From Cellulomonas sp. IC4_254 (GTDB lineage: Bacteria; Actinomycetota; Actinomycetes; Actinomycetales; Cellulomonadaceae): 51,619 bases of DNA. The stretch spans positions 1 through 51,619 of the forward strand of contig NZ_JAANNB010000004.1 of assembly GCF_011603975.1 (NCBI RefSeq), in the 5' to 3' direction. Below are positions 17,619-25,089 of this stretch, piece by piece (within the stretch, counting starts at the first letter, position 1; each line of letters starts with the position of its first letter). Made by a program: the position numbers and the translations under genes. The notes below the pieces were generated by a model, which was not told the origin of the DNA, did no database searches, and was given only the letters and a program-made list of their open reading frames with translations.

Positions 17619-18107
17619 TCAGCTGCAGTCGCCCTCGCCGAGGCCGCCGTTGGCGGTGTACTGCCACTGGCCGATCTGGCCACCCTCGTGCTCGACGGCC
17701 ACGCACCAGTTCTCACGGCCGATGTCGGTGAGCGTGCTGTCCGGGTCCGCCGCGAGCGTGGTGGTGGTGACCGCGACCCCGTCGGACACACCACCGAGGT
17801 TCTGCGTCTGTCGGTCGCCCGCCGGGCCCCACGCCAGCTCGTAGGCCTCGTTGGCTCCGGTGCCGGTGGTGGTGATGTTCACCGTCCCGAGGTCCGTGGC
17901 GTCCACGAACAGCGTCGCGACCTCCTTGCCGATCTTGGAGACGTCGGCCTTGGCCGCCGTGTCGGCCGCCTTGGCCCGCTGGTTGAGGAACAGCGGGATC
18001 GCGATCGCGGCCAGGATGCCGATGATGATGATGATGACGACGAGGAGCTCGACGAGGGAGAAGCCCTCGTCCTTGCGTTCCTTCGCCTCGGTGATGCGGC
18101 GCAGCAT
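17619..18107 (-). CDS. pilA: Major type IV pilin PilA
   Basis: A 162-residue prepilin. The leader MLRRITEAKERKDEG is followed by FSLVELLVVIIIIIGILAAI, with glutamate at +5, then the conserved helix end AIPLFLNQRAKAADTAAKADV. The C-terminal half is a beta-sheet domain with a cysteine pair (NWC ... GDCS) that probably staples the last loop. ATG at 18107 is preceded by CAAGGAGCACCACC. It follows pilC and is flanked on both sides by hairpins, a common layout for a highly expressed pilin embedded in an operon. Confidence 0.93.
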   Translation of the reverse strand: MLRRITEAKERKDEGFSLVELLVVIIIIIGILAAIAIPLFLNQRAKAADTAAKADVSKIGKEVATLFVDATDLGTVNITTTGTGANEAYELAWGPAGDRQTQNLGGVSDGVAVTTTTLAADPDSTLTDIGRENWCVAVEHEGGQIGQWQYTANGGLGEGDCS

Positions 18108-18166
18108 GGTGGTGCTCCTTGGTTCGGTGTTCTTCTTCAGGTGCCGGCTGTCAGTCCCCCGGGTGA

Positions 18167-18190
18167 GGGCCGCCTGCCGGTCGGCGGCCC
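18167..18190 (-). terminator. Hairpin between pilC and pilA
   Basis: gggccgcc (18167-18174) pairs with ggcggccc (18183-18190) across an 8-base loop in the 110-base gap upstream of pilA. It could weaken read-through from pilBTC; I cannot identify a clear separate pilA promoter. Confidence 0.45.
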
Positions 18191-18217
18191 ACGTGTGGTG
18201 AGGCCCCTAGGCGCGCG

Positions 18218-19435
18218 TCACTGCACGGCGTCCGCGATCGAGAAGATGGGCATGTAGAGGGCGATGAGCATCCCGCCGACGATGACGCCGATCACGACGA
18301 TGAGCAGCGGCTCCAGCACGCTGGTCAGCGAGGCGGTCGCGGTCTCGACCTCCTGGTCGTAGAACCCGGACACCTTGGCGAGCATCGTGTCCAGCGCGCC
18401 GGAGTCCTCGCCGACGGCCACCATCTGCCGGAGCATCGGCGGGAAGATGTCCTCGCCCTCGAGCGCCTCGCCCAGTGCGGTGCCGCCCTGGACGCCCTCG
18501 CGGACGCGGCCCACGGCGTCCTCGACGACGACGTTGCCGCTGGTGGCGCCCACCGTGGCGAGGGCGGGCACGACCGGGACACCCACCCGGGACATGGTCG
18601 CGAGGTTGCCGCTGAACCGGGACAGCGCGATCTTGCTCATGAGCGAGCCGAAGATCGGCACCTTGAGCTTGACCGGGTCGACCCGCCGCCGGACGGCCTC
18701 GTCGTTGCGGTGCTTGCGCCACCACCAGGTGCCGCCGACGATCGCGAGCACCAGCGGCCCGATCGCGACCTTCATGATGTCGGCGAGCCCGATGAGCATC
18801 TGGGTGGGCAGCGGGAGCTCCTGTCCGAGCCCCTCGAACTGCTCCTGGAAGATCGGGACGACGAAGAGCAGCATCGCCGCGACCGCGCCGACCGCGAGGC
18901 ACACCACGACGACCGGGTAGGTCATCGCCCCGACGACGGCCCGTTTGAGCGCGATCTCCTTCTCCAGGGTCGTCGCGACGGCGAGCAGCACCTCGTCGAG
19001 GAACCCGCCGTCCTCCCCCGCCCGGACCATCGCCAGGGTGACCGGGCTGAACACCCGCGGGTGCTTGGCCAGCGCGAACGACAGCGCCTCGCCCTCGGAG
19101 ACGTCCTGCTCCACGGCCTTGAGGACGTCGCCCAGCCCGCTGCCCTCGGTCTGCGACGACAGCACGGAGAGCGCGCGCGGCAGCGCCAGGCCGGCGTTCA
19201 CCATCGTGGCGAGCTGCCGGACGGCGACCGCGACCTCCTTCGGCTTGGCACCCTTCCTGCCGAAGCTGATCTCCCGGTTCAGCCCGGAGGACTCGACCGG
19301 CTCGATCGTGGTCGCGTTGAGCCCGAGCTCCCGCAGCCGGGCGGCCACGGTGTCCTGGTCCGGCGCCTCGATCCGGCCGGAGACGGGCTTGCCGTTCTTC
19401 CCGAGGACCGTGTACTCGAAGGTCTGCATGCTCAC
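18218..19435 (-). CDS. pilC: PilC, polytopic platform protein of the type IV pilus
   Basis: A 405-residue member of the GspF/PilC family. It has an N-terminal cytoplasmic domain (FEYTVLGKNGKPVSGRIEA), then two tandem T2SSF domains with membrane helices near residues 170-220 and at the C-terminus (VVIGVIVGGMLIALYMPIF). The signature PRVFSPVTLAMVRAGEDGG-type motif occurs in the first repeat and a shorter copy (MLRQMVAVGEDSGAL) in the second. It starts seven bases after the pilT stop; an alternative ATG lies two codons in. PilC is turned by PilB and PilT to add or remove pilins. Confidence 0.95.
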   Translation of the reverse strand: MSMQTFEYTVLGKNGKPVSGRIEAPDQDTVAARLRELGLNATTIEPVESSGLNREISFGRKGAKPKEVAVAVRQLATMVNAGLALPRALSVLSSQTEGSGLGDVLKAVEQDVSEGEALSFALAKHPRVFSPVTLAMVRAGEDGGFLDEVLLAVATTLEKEIALKRAVVGAMTYPVVVVCLAVGAVAAMLLFVVPIFQEQFEGLGQELPLPTQMLIGLADIMKVAIGPLVLAIVGGTWWWRKHRNDEAVRRRVDPVKLKVPIFGSLMSKIALSRFSGNLATMSRVGVPVVPALATVGATSGNVVVEDAVGRVREGVQGGTALGEALEGEDIFPPMLRQMVAVGEDSGALDTMLAKVSGFYDQEVETATASLTSVLEPLLIVVIGVIVGGMLIALYMPIFSIADAVQ

Positions 19436-19442
19436 GATGCGC

Positions 19443-20570
19443 TCACCCCGGCCCGTGCCCGGAGCGGAGCGCCGACTCGCCCTGGATCATGCGGGCGGTG
19501 CGGCCGCACATCTGCGCGTACTGGTCGACCTGGCGGGCCTTGGCCAGCCCCTCCTCGAACGAGATCTCACCGCGGCGCACGAGGTCCGCGAGGCTCTGGT
19601 CGAGGGTGTGCATGCCCTGGTCGGCGCCCGAGTGCAGGACCGAGTAGAGCTGGTGCAGCCGCCCGTCCCGGACGAGGGCGCGAACGGGCGGCGTCGCCAC
19701 CAGCACCTCCGTCGCGACCGCCCGGCCGGGTCCGTCCTGCCGCTTGCACAGCGTCTGCGACACCACGCCCTGCAGGGCCGCGCCGAGCTGGGTGCGGATC
19801 TGGGTCTGCTGCTCGGCGGGGAACTCGTCGACGATCCGGTGGATGCTCGACGCCGCGTCCTGGGTGTGCAGGGTGCCGAACACGAGGTGCCCGGTCTCGG
19901 CCGCCCGCAGGGCGATGCCCATCGTCTCGGCGTCGCGCATCTCACCGATCACGATGATGTCCGGGTCCTGGCGGAGCGCGCGCACGAGCGCGGCGTAGAA
20001 GGAGTGGGTGCTGGTGCCGACCTCGCGCTGCGTGACGATGCAGCGCCGCGAGGTGTGCAGGAACTCGATCGGGTCCTCGATGAGGATGATGTGGTCGGCC
20101 CGGCTGCTGTTGGCGAGGTCGATGATCGACGCCAGCGTGGTCGACTTGCCGGATCCCGTCGGTCCGGTGACCAGGACCAGCCCGCGCGGCAGGCCGGCGA
20201 ACTGCGCCACGCTCCCGGGCACGCCGAGCTCGTGCAGCGGCTTGATGACGGACGGGATGAGCCGGAACGCCGCGCCGAGGCCGTCGCGCTGGTGGTAGTA
20301 GTTCACGCGGAAGCCGGAGCCGGTGTCGAGGGTGTACGACAGGTCCAGCTCCATGTCCTGCGCGAACCGCTCGCGCTGGTGGTCCTTGAGGATCCGCGGG
20401 AGCGTGACGGCGAGCATCTCGTCCGTCAGGACGGGCCAGCCCGGGACGGGCGTCATGTGGCCGTCGATGCGGTACGCGGGCGGCAGGCCGGCGTGCAGGT
20501 GCACGTCGGACGCCCGCGCGGTCACCGCCTGCCGGAGCAGCTCGTCCAGGTCGAAGGGCTGCGCGCTCAT
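19443..20570 (-). CDS. pilT: PilT retraction ATPase
   Basis: A 375-residue hexameric ATPase that depolymerises the pilus and powers retraction (twitching). The ATG at 20570 overlaps the pilB stop (ATGA). Visible: the N-terminal PAS-like domain with ASDVHLHAG, Walker A GPTGSGKSTT near residue 135, the Asp/His boxes (EDPIEF, VTQREVG), Walker B VIGEMRDAET, and the TLHT motif. Family length is typical. A dedicated PilT implies retractable pili, not just a secretion pseudopilus. Confidence 0.95.
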   Translation of the reverse strand: MSAQPFDLDELLRQAVTARASDVHLHAGLPPAYRIDGHMTPVPGWPVLTDEMLAVTLPRILKDHQRERFAQDMELDLSYTLDTGSGFRVNYYHQRDGLGAAFRLIPSVIKPLHELGVPGSVAQFAGLPRGLVLVTGPTGSGKSTTLASIIDLANSSRADHIILIEDPIEFLHTSRRCIVTQREVGTSTHSFYAALVRALRQDPDIIVIGEMRDAETMGIALRAAETGHLVFGTLHTQDAASSIHRIVDEFPAEQQTQIRTQLGAALQGVVSQTLCKRQDGPGRAVATEVLVATPPVRALVRDGRLHQLYSVLHSGADQGMHTLDQSLADLVRRGEISFEEGLAKARQVDQYAQMCGRTARMIQGESALRSGHGPG

Positions 20571-22243
20571 GCCACCACCCGGAGGATCTCCTCGAGGGAC
20601 GTGCGTCCCGCCGCCACCTTCTGCCAGCCGTCGTCGCGCAGCGTGACCATCCCCTGCTTGAGCGCGGTGCGGCCGATGTCGGTCGCCGGGGCGCCGGCCA
20701 CGGCCTGCTGCTCGATCTCGTCGGTCACGGACATGACCTCGTGCAGCGCGAGGCGGCCGCGGTACCCGGTCCCCGAGCACGCCACGCAGCCGACGGGTCG
20801 CCGCAGCTCGGGCACGGGCTCGCCCTCCAGCCACGGGAACCGCGCGCCGAGGAGCTCCTGCGGGGTGGGCGCGTAGGGCTCCGCGCACCGCTCGCAGAGC
20901 TTGCGCGCGAGCCGCTGGGCGACCACGCAGTCCAGCGCGGAGCCCACGAGGTACGGCTCGATGCCCATCTCGATGAGCCGGGTGACCGCCGACGGGGCGT
21001 CGTTGGTGTGCAGGGTCGACAGCACGAGGTGGCCGGTCAGCGAGGCCTCGATCGCGATCTGCGCGGTCTCGTGGTCGCGGATCTCACCGAGCAGCACGAC
21101 GTCGGGGTCCGAGCGCAGGATGGACCGGAGCGCGCTGGCGAACGTCAGGCCCGCCTTGGCGTTGACCTGGACCTGGTTGATGCCGGGCAGCCGGTACTCG
21201 ACCGGGTCCTCGACGGTGATGACGTTGATCTCCGGCTTGGAGACCGCGTTCAGGGTCGCGTAGAGCGTGGTCGACTTGCCGGAGCCGGTCGGACCGGTGA
21301 CCAGGAGCATGCCGTACGGCTTGGTGTACGCCGCACGGTAGGTCTCGAGGTTGTGGTCGAGGAACGACAGGTCCGTCAGGTCGAGCGAGGCCGTCGAGTT
21401 GTCCAGGATCCGCATGACGATCTTCTCGCCCCACACGGTCGGCAGCGTGGCGACGCGGAGGTCGACCTTCGTGCCCTCGTGCGTGACGGACATCCGGCCG
21501 TCCTGCGGCTTGCGCTTCTCCGCGATGTCGATGTCCGACATGATCTTGACGCGCGAGATGACGCCGGCCTGGATCTGCTTGGGCGAGCGCTGGGTCTCGT
21601 GCAGCACGCCGTCGATCCGGTAGCGCACGCGCAGGTCGTGCTCGGTCGGCTCGATGTGGATGTCCGACGCCCGGTCGGTGATCGCCTGGGTCACCAGCAG
21701 GTCGACGTACCGCACGACCGGGCTGTCCGCGGTCACGGAGTCGCCGACCTGCGAGAGGTCGACCTCCCCGTCGTCGTGGGCCGCCGCGCCGAGGGAGCGG
21801 CCGATGCCCGCGATCTCCGAGTCGGAGCGCAGGTGGCGGTTCATGGCGGAGGTCAGAGAGCTGGGCGTGGCGAGGACGGGCACGACCGGCACGCCCAGCA
21901 GCGCCTTGGCGTCGTCGAGCGCGACCACGTTGCCCGGGTCCGCGGTCGCGAGCAGCACGGCGTCGCCCCGGCGCCCGACGGGGAGGATCGCGTGCCGCCG
22001 GCACAGCTGCTCGGGCAGCAGCTGGACGACCCCGGGGTCGATCGGGTGCTCGTCCAGGTCGAGGAAGTCCAGCCCGGCCTGCTCCGCGAGCGCGGCGAGC
22101 AGCACGGGCTCGCTGACCGCCCGCTCGTCGAGGAGGGCCTGGACCAGCGACCGGCCGCTCTCCTCCCGCCGCGCGAGGGCGCGCTCGAGCGCGGGGCCGT
22201 CCACCAGGCCGCGGGCGACGAGGGCGTCGGCGAGCAGGCTCAT
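20567..22243 (-). CDS. pilB: PilB extension ATPase
   Basis: A 558-residue GspE/PilB ATPase that drives pilus polymerisation. The ATG at 22243 overlaps the upstream gene's stop (ATGA). The N-terminal ~140 residues form a T2SSE_N/MshEN-like domain with two helical LxxALxxxxxVxxxxLxxAL repeats; this domain binds c-di-GMP in some homologues, though the Arg-Leu-Gly signature is not well kept here. The catalytic part has ASDIHIEP, Walker A GPTGSGKSTT near residue 312, EDPVEYRLPGINQVQVN, Walker B VVLLGEIRDHETA, and the zinc-binding tetracysteine CERC...CVAC. Confidence 0.95.
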   Translation of the reverse strand: MSLLADALVARGLVDGPALERALARREESGRSLVQALLDERAVSEPVLLAALAEQAGLDFLDLDEHPIDPGVVQLLPEQLCRRHAILPVGRRGDAVLLATADPGNVVALDDAKALLGVPVVPVLATPSSLTSAMNRHLRSDSEIAGIGRSLGAAAHDDGEVDLSQVGDSVTADSPVVRYVDLLVTQAITDRASDIHIEPTEHDLRVRYRIDGVLHETQRSPKQIQAGVISRVKIMSDIDIAEKRKPQDGRMSVTHEGTKVDLRVATLPTVWGEKIVMRILDNSTASLDLTDLSFLDHNLETYRAAYTKPYGMLLVTGPTGSGKSTTLYATLNAVSKPEINVITVEDPVEYRLPGINQVQVNAKAGLTFASALRSILRSDPDVVLLGEIRDHETAQIAIEASLTGHLVLSTLHTNDAPSAVTRLIEMGIEPYLVGSALDCVVAQRLARKLCERCAEPYAPTPQELLGARFPWLEGEPVPELRRPVGCVACSGTGYRGRLALHEVMSVTDEIEQQAVAGAPATDIGRTALKQGMVTLRDDGWQKVAAGRTSLEEILRVVA

Positions 22244-23649
22244 GACGCGGCCTCGCTCGGCTCGACGGACCCGGCCGGCTCGGCGCCGTCGGTGTCGGTG
22301 CGCAGGGTGGCCACCAGGTCGGTCAGGCGCCACAGCGGACCGACGAGCGCGGCCGCGTCGACGGGGGCCGCCTGCGCGACGCACTGCTCGGCGAGCCGGC
22401 GCAGCGCGGCGATCCGTCCGTGCCCGCGCGCCAGGAGGTCGTCGATCGGCCCGACGTGCGGACCCAGCTGCTGGGTCACGCCGTACCGGGGCACCTGGAG
22501 CCGCCAGGTGCTGAGGAAGGTGCGGAACTGCTCCAGCCGGCCCCGGGTGGCCTCGACCTCGTCCCGGACGGCGGCGAGCTGTCGCGCGCTCCGCTCGCCT
22601 GAGGCCGTGAGGGCGTCGAGGTCCTCCTGCAGCGCCCGGCACAGCGGCACCACGTGCGCGAGGTCGTCGGCGGTCGTGCCGCCGGAGATGACCTCGTCGG
22701 CGAACGCGACGACCACGTCGCTGTGCTGGCGGGCGAGCGCGATCCGGAACCGCTGCTCCATCACGGTCAGGCGGACGGTCGCGAGCGCCTCGGCCAGGCC
22801 CGCCAGGCTGCCGGCCAGCTCGGCGGCCAGCCGGTCCATGGCCGCCGACGTCCGCGCGAGGACGGGCGCGGTCCCGGCGACGTGGCTCGACGCGCGCCCG
22901 GCGGCCGAGGTGGCCGCGCCGAGGTCGTCGGCCGTGATCCTGGCGCCCTCGGACGCGATCTGGAGGTCGTCCACGAGCTCCTTGAGCGCGTCCAGCCGCC
23001 CGAGCGCGTCGGCGAGACCGGCGCTCACGTCGAACGCGGCGGCGAGCACCTCGCCGACGGCGCCGGGCGCCTCCCGGCCCGCGGACGGGGCGGACGCGGC
23101 GACCCGGGAGACGACCTCCGCGGGCAGCGCGGTGAACATGAACTCCTCGTAGCTCGCGTACCCGGCCGTCCCCAGCCGTGCCGCGAGGTCCTCGGCCCCG
23201 GCGGCCGCCGCCCGGGCCGCCGACCCGCCCTCGGCGCGGCACGCGCGCTCGCGCGGCAGCGTCCCGGCGTACAGGCCGAAGGCGGCGTCCCGGAGCGGGG
23301 CGGCCATCGGCGCGCTGCGCACCGACAGGAACCCGTCCCCGAGCGGCGTCACCGTCGCGAAGACGTCGTAGGACGCGCCGTCCTTGGCCAGGTTGCGCAC
23401 GTACGCGGCGAACGGACGACCCGCCAGCAGCGTGTCCCACATCAGCCGGAACGCGCCGCCCGGCATCTCGGGGTGCCGGATGACGTTGTGCGGCGCCCCG
23501 ATCAGGTCCGTCCGGGCGAACCGGGACAGCCGCTCGAACACCGAGTTCGCCGCCGTGATGACGCCCTTGCGGTCCGTCACGGAGAAGAACAGCTCGTCCG
23601 GGGCCACGGTGCGCACGGCACCCGTCGCCGCGACGCGGTCAACCGGCAC
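22240..23649 (-). CDS. Soluble Aer-type PAS-domain protein with a long helical C-terminus
   Basis: A 469-residue protein of unestablished function. Residues ~18-113 are a PAS domain of the Aer (aerotaxis) subtype: TDRKGVITAANSVFERLSRF, then the diagnostic PHNVIRHPEMP, and a final RSAP strand. In Aer this fold holds FAD and senses redox state. The remaining ~350 residues are Ala/Leu/Glu-rich and mostly helical, probably coiled coil, but lack the hairpin-tip consensus of methyl-accepting chemoreceptors, a HAMP domain or membrane segments. The GTG at 23649 overlaps the GTPase gene by 11 bases and its stop overlaps the pilB start. It is thus wedged between the conservon GTPase and the pilus motor, suggesting it passes a redox/energy signal to one or both. 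Confidence 0.8.
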   Translation of the reverse strand: MPVDRVAATGAVRTVAPDELFFSVTDRKGVITAANSVFERLSRFARTDLIGAPHNVIRHPEMPGGAFRLMWDTLLAGRPFAAYVRNLAKDGASYDVFATVTPLGDGFLSVRSAPMAAPLRDAAFGLYAGTLPRERACRAEGGSAARAAAAGAEDLAARLGTAGYASYEEFMFTALPAEVVSRVAASAPSAGREAPGAVGEVLAAAFDVSAGLADALGRLDALKELVDDLQIASEGARITADDLGAATSAAGRASSHVAGTAPVLARTSAAMDRLAAELAGSLAGLAEALATVRLTVMEQRFRIALARQHSDVVVAFADEVISGGTTADDLAHVVPLCRALQEDLDALTASGERSARQLAAVRDEVEATRGRLEQFRTFLSTWRLQVPRYGVTQQLGPHVGPIDDLLARGHGRIAALRRLAEQCVAQAAPVDAAALVGPLWRLTDLVATLRTDTDGAEPAGSVEPSEAAS

Positions 23650-24259
23650 GCCGGATCCGATCCATCGCGTGCCGGACGAGCCGGACCAGCGTCTCCTTCG
23701 TGGCCTCCCGCGACCGGGCGTCGGTGTAGAGCACCGGCACCTCGGCGGGCACCGCGAGCGCCTCGCGGATCTCGTCCAGCTCGTGCCGGGCGACGCCGTC
23801 GAAGCAGTTCACGGCGACCACGAACGGCACGCCGCGCGACTCGAAGTAGCTGATGGCGGAGAAGCACTGGTCGAGGCGGTCGGTGTCGACCAGGACGACG
23901 GCCCCCACGGCCCCGCGGGCGAGGTCGTCCCACATGAACAGGAACCGGTCCTGGCCCGGGGTGCCGAACAGGTACAGCCACAGGGAGCCGGGCAGCGCGA
24001 TGCGCCCGAAGTCCATCGCCACCGTCGTGGACACCTTGTGGGCGCTGCGGCTGCCGGCGTCGTCGACGCCGAGCGAGTGCTCGGTCATCGCGGCCTCGGT
24101 GGACAGGGGCTCGATCTCGGAGATCGAGCCGATGAAGGTGGTCTTGCCGACGGAGAACCCGCCGGCCACCACGACCTTGACGACGACCGGCGCGACGTCG
24201 ACGGCGGCGTGGGTGCCGCCGTGCGCGCGCACGGCCGGGTCAGAGCTCGCCGATTCCAT
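23639..24259 (-). CDS. Conservon-type Ras-like GTPase (CvnD family)
   Basis: A 206-residue small GTPase. G1 P-loop GGFSVGKTT spans residues 33-41, G3 is in the LFGTPGQDRF segment, and a VNCFDG segment sits at the G4 position where NKxD would be usual; this divergence is normal for CvnD/MglA-like proteins. Such GTPases cycle with a roadblock partner and a kinase-like protein encoded alongside. A GGGAG site lies eight bases before the ATG at 24259; it overlaps the DUF742 gene by 20 bases. Position as the last cvn gene, followed by the PAS protein and pilB, makes the pilus motor a plausible target. Confidence 0.9.
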   Translation of the reverse strand: MESASSDPAVRAHGGTHAAVDVAPVVVKVVVAGGFSVGKTTFIGSISEIEPLSTEAAMTEHSLGVDDAGSRSAHKVSTTVAMDFGRIALPGSLWLYLFGTPGQDRFLFMWDDLARGAVGAVVLVDTDRLDQCFSAISYFESRGVPFVVAVNCFDGVARHELDEIREALAVPAEVPVLYTDARSREATKETLVRLVRHAMDRIRRAG

Positions 24260-24605
24260 CGATCACACTCCCGAGGAGAGCCAACGTGCGGTCGCGGTCG
24301 TCGACGTGCGCGCCCCGCGAGCCGCCGGAGGGGCCGAACAGGCGGACCGCGCCGAGCGCGGCCAGGTCGGCCGAGACGACCTGGGCGGTCCCCAGCGGGA
24401 CCCGCAGGGTCGCGGCGACCTCCGCCACGGTCAGGTAGCCGTCACCGAGCAGGTCGAGGATGCGGCGCCCCTCCCGGGACCCGGTCTCGGCGGCGTCCGG
24501 CACCGCCGCCAGCAGGGTGTCGAAGGCGAGGCCCTCGGCCGCCACCCGGCCGCGCGTGATGACGTAGGGGCGGAGCTCGGAGACGCCGCCGTCACCCGGT
24601 CGCAC
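24240..24605 (-). CDS. DUF742 protein of the conservon (CvnC family)
   Basis: A 121-residue protein with the DUF742 pattern: RPYVITRGRVA near the start, a winged-helix-like middle (ILDLLGDGYLTVAEVAATLRVPLGTAQVVSADL), and an end of LLGSVIDGIGEL. GTG at 24605, overlapping the roadblock gene by 14 bases. CvnC proteins accompany CvnA, CvnB and CvnD in actinobacteria; the helix-turn-helix-like core suggests a protein- or DNA-binding role that is not established. Confidence 0.9.
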   Translation of the reverse strand: MRPGDGGVSELRPYVITRGRVAAEGLAFDTLLAAVPDAAETGSREGRRILDLLGDGYLTVAEVAATLRVPLGTAQVVSADLAALGAVRLFGPSGGSRGAHVDDRDRTLALLGSVIDGIGEL

Positions 24606-25089
24606 GGGTCGCTCCGTCCGTCGGCAGGCTCCGGCGCATCTCGGCGACGAGCTGGGGGGTCAGCGCCGACTCCGCGCCCTCGGCGAGCAGCGCCATCTCG
24701 TAGCCCACCGACCCCACGTCGGCCGTCACGTCGGCGGCGAAGGCGAGGATGGACCCGTCGGAGACGGTCATGAGGACCAGGAAGCCGGCGTCGTAGTCGA
24801 TCACCGCCTGGTTGACCGACTGCCCGCCGATCATCCGGGCCGCGCCGCGTGCCAGGCCGGAGATGCCGGAGACCACCGCGGCGAGCTGGTCGCCCGTGGT
24901 GCGGTCCAGGCCGGACGAGACCGCCATGAGCAGGCCGTCGCTCGAGACGAGGATGCCCAGCCGCACGCCGGCGACGCCGCGGACGGTGCTGTCGAGCAGC
25001 CAGCCGAACGACGTCGGCGGCCGGGTTGGAGCGGACACGGGATCTCCCTCGGGTCGGGGGCTGGTGACGGGCGCAGTCGTGGGGCTCAT
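24592..25089 (-). CDS. Roadblock/LC7 protein of the conservon (CvnB family)
   Basis: A Roadblock/LC7 protein (165 residues from ATG 25089). The domain runs from FGWLLDSTVRGVAGVRLGILVSSDGLL to the end, as in MglB and CvnB, which act as partners or GAP-like regulators of the small GTPase. The ATG at 25089 overlaps the kinase stop (ATGA). A GTG at 25038 with a better GAGGGAG site five bases upstream would give a 148-residue protein and may be the true start; both keep the whole domain. Confidence 0.9.
   Translation of the reverse strand: MSPTTAPVTSPRPEGDPVSAPTRPPTSFGWLLDSTVRGVAGVRLGILVSSDGLLMAVSSGLDRTTGDQLAAVVSGISGLARGAARMIGGQSVNQAVIDYDAGFLVLMTVSDGSILAFAADVTADVGSVGYEMALLAEGAESALTPQLVAEMRRSLPTDGATRATG

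Noticed and set aside
23639-24259. Reading the GTPase as a general Era/Obg-type translation GTPase
   Set aside because: The flanking roadblock, DUF742 and kinase-like genes and the GFSVGKTT P-loop fit conservon GTPases; length is too short for Era or Obg.
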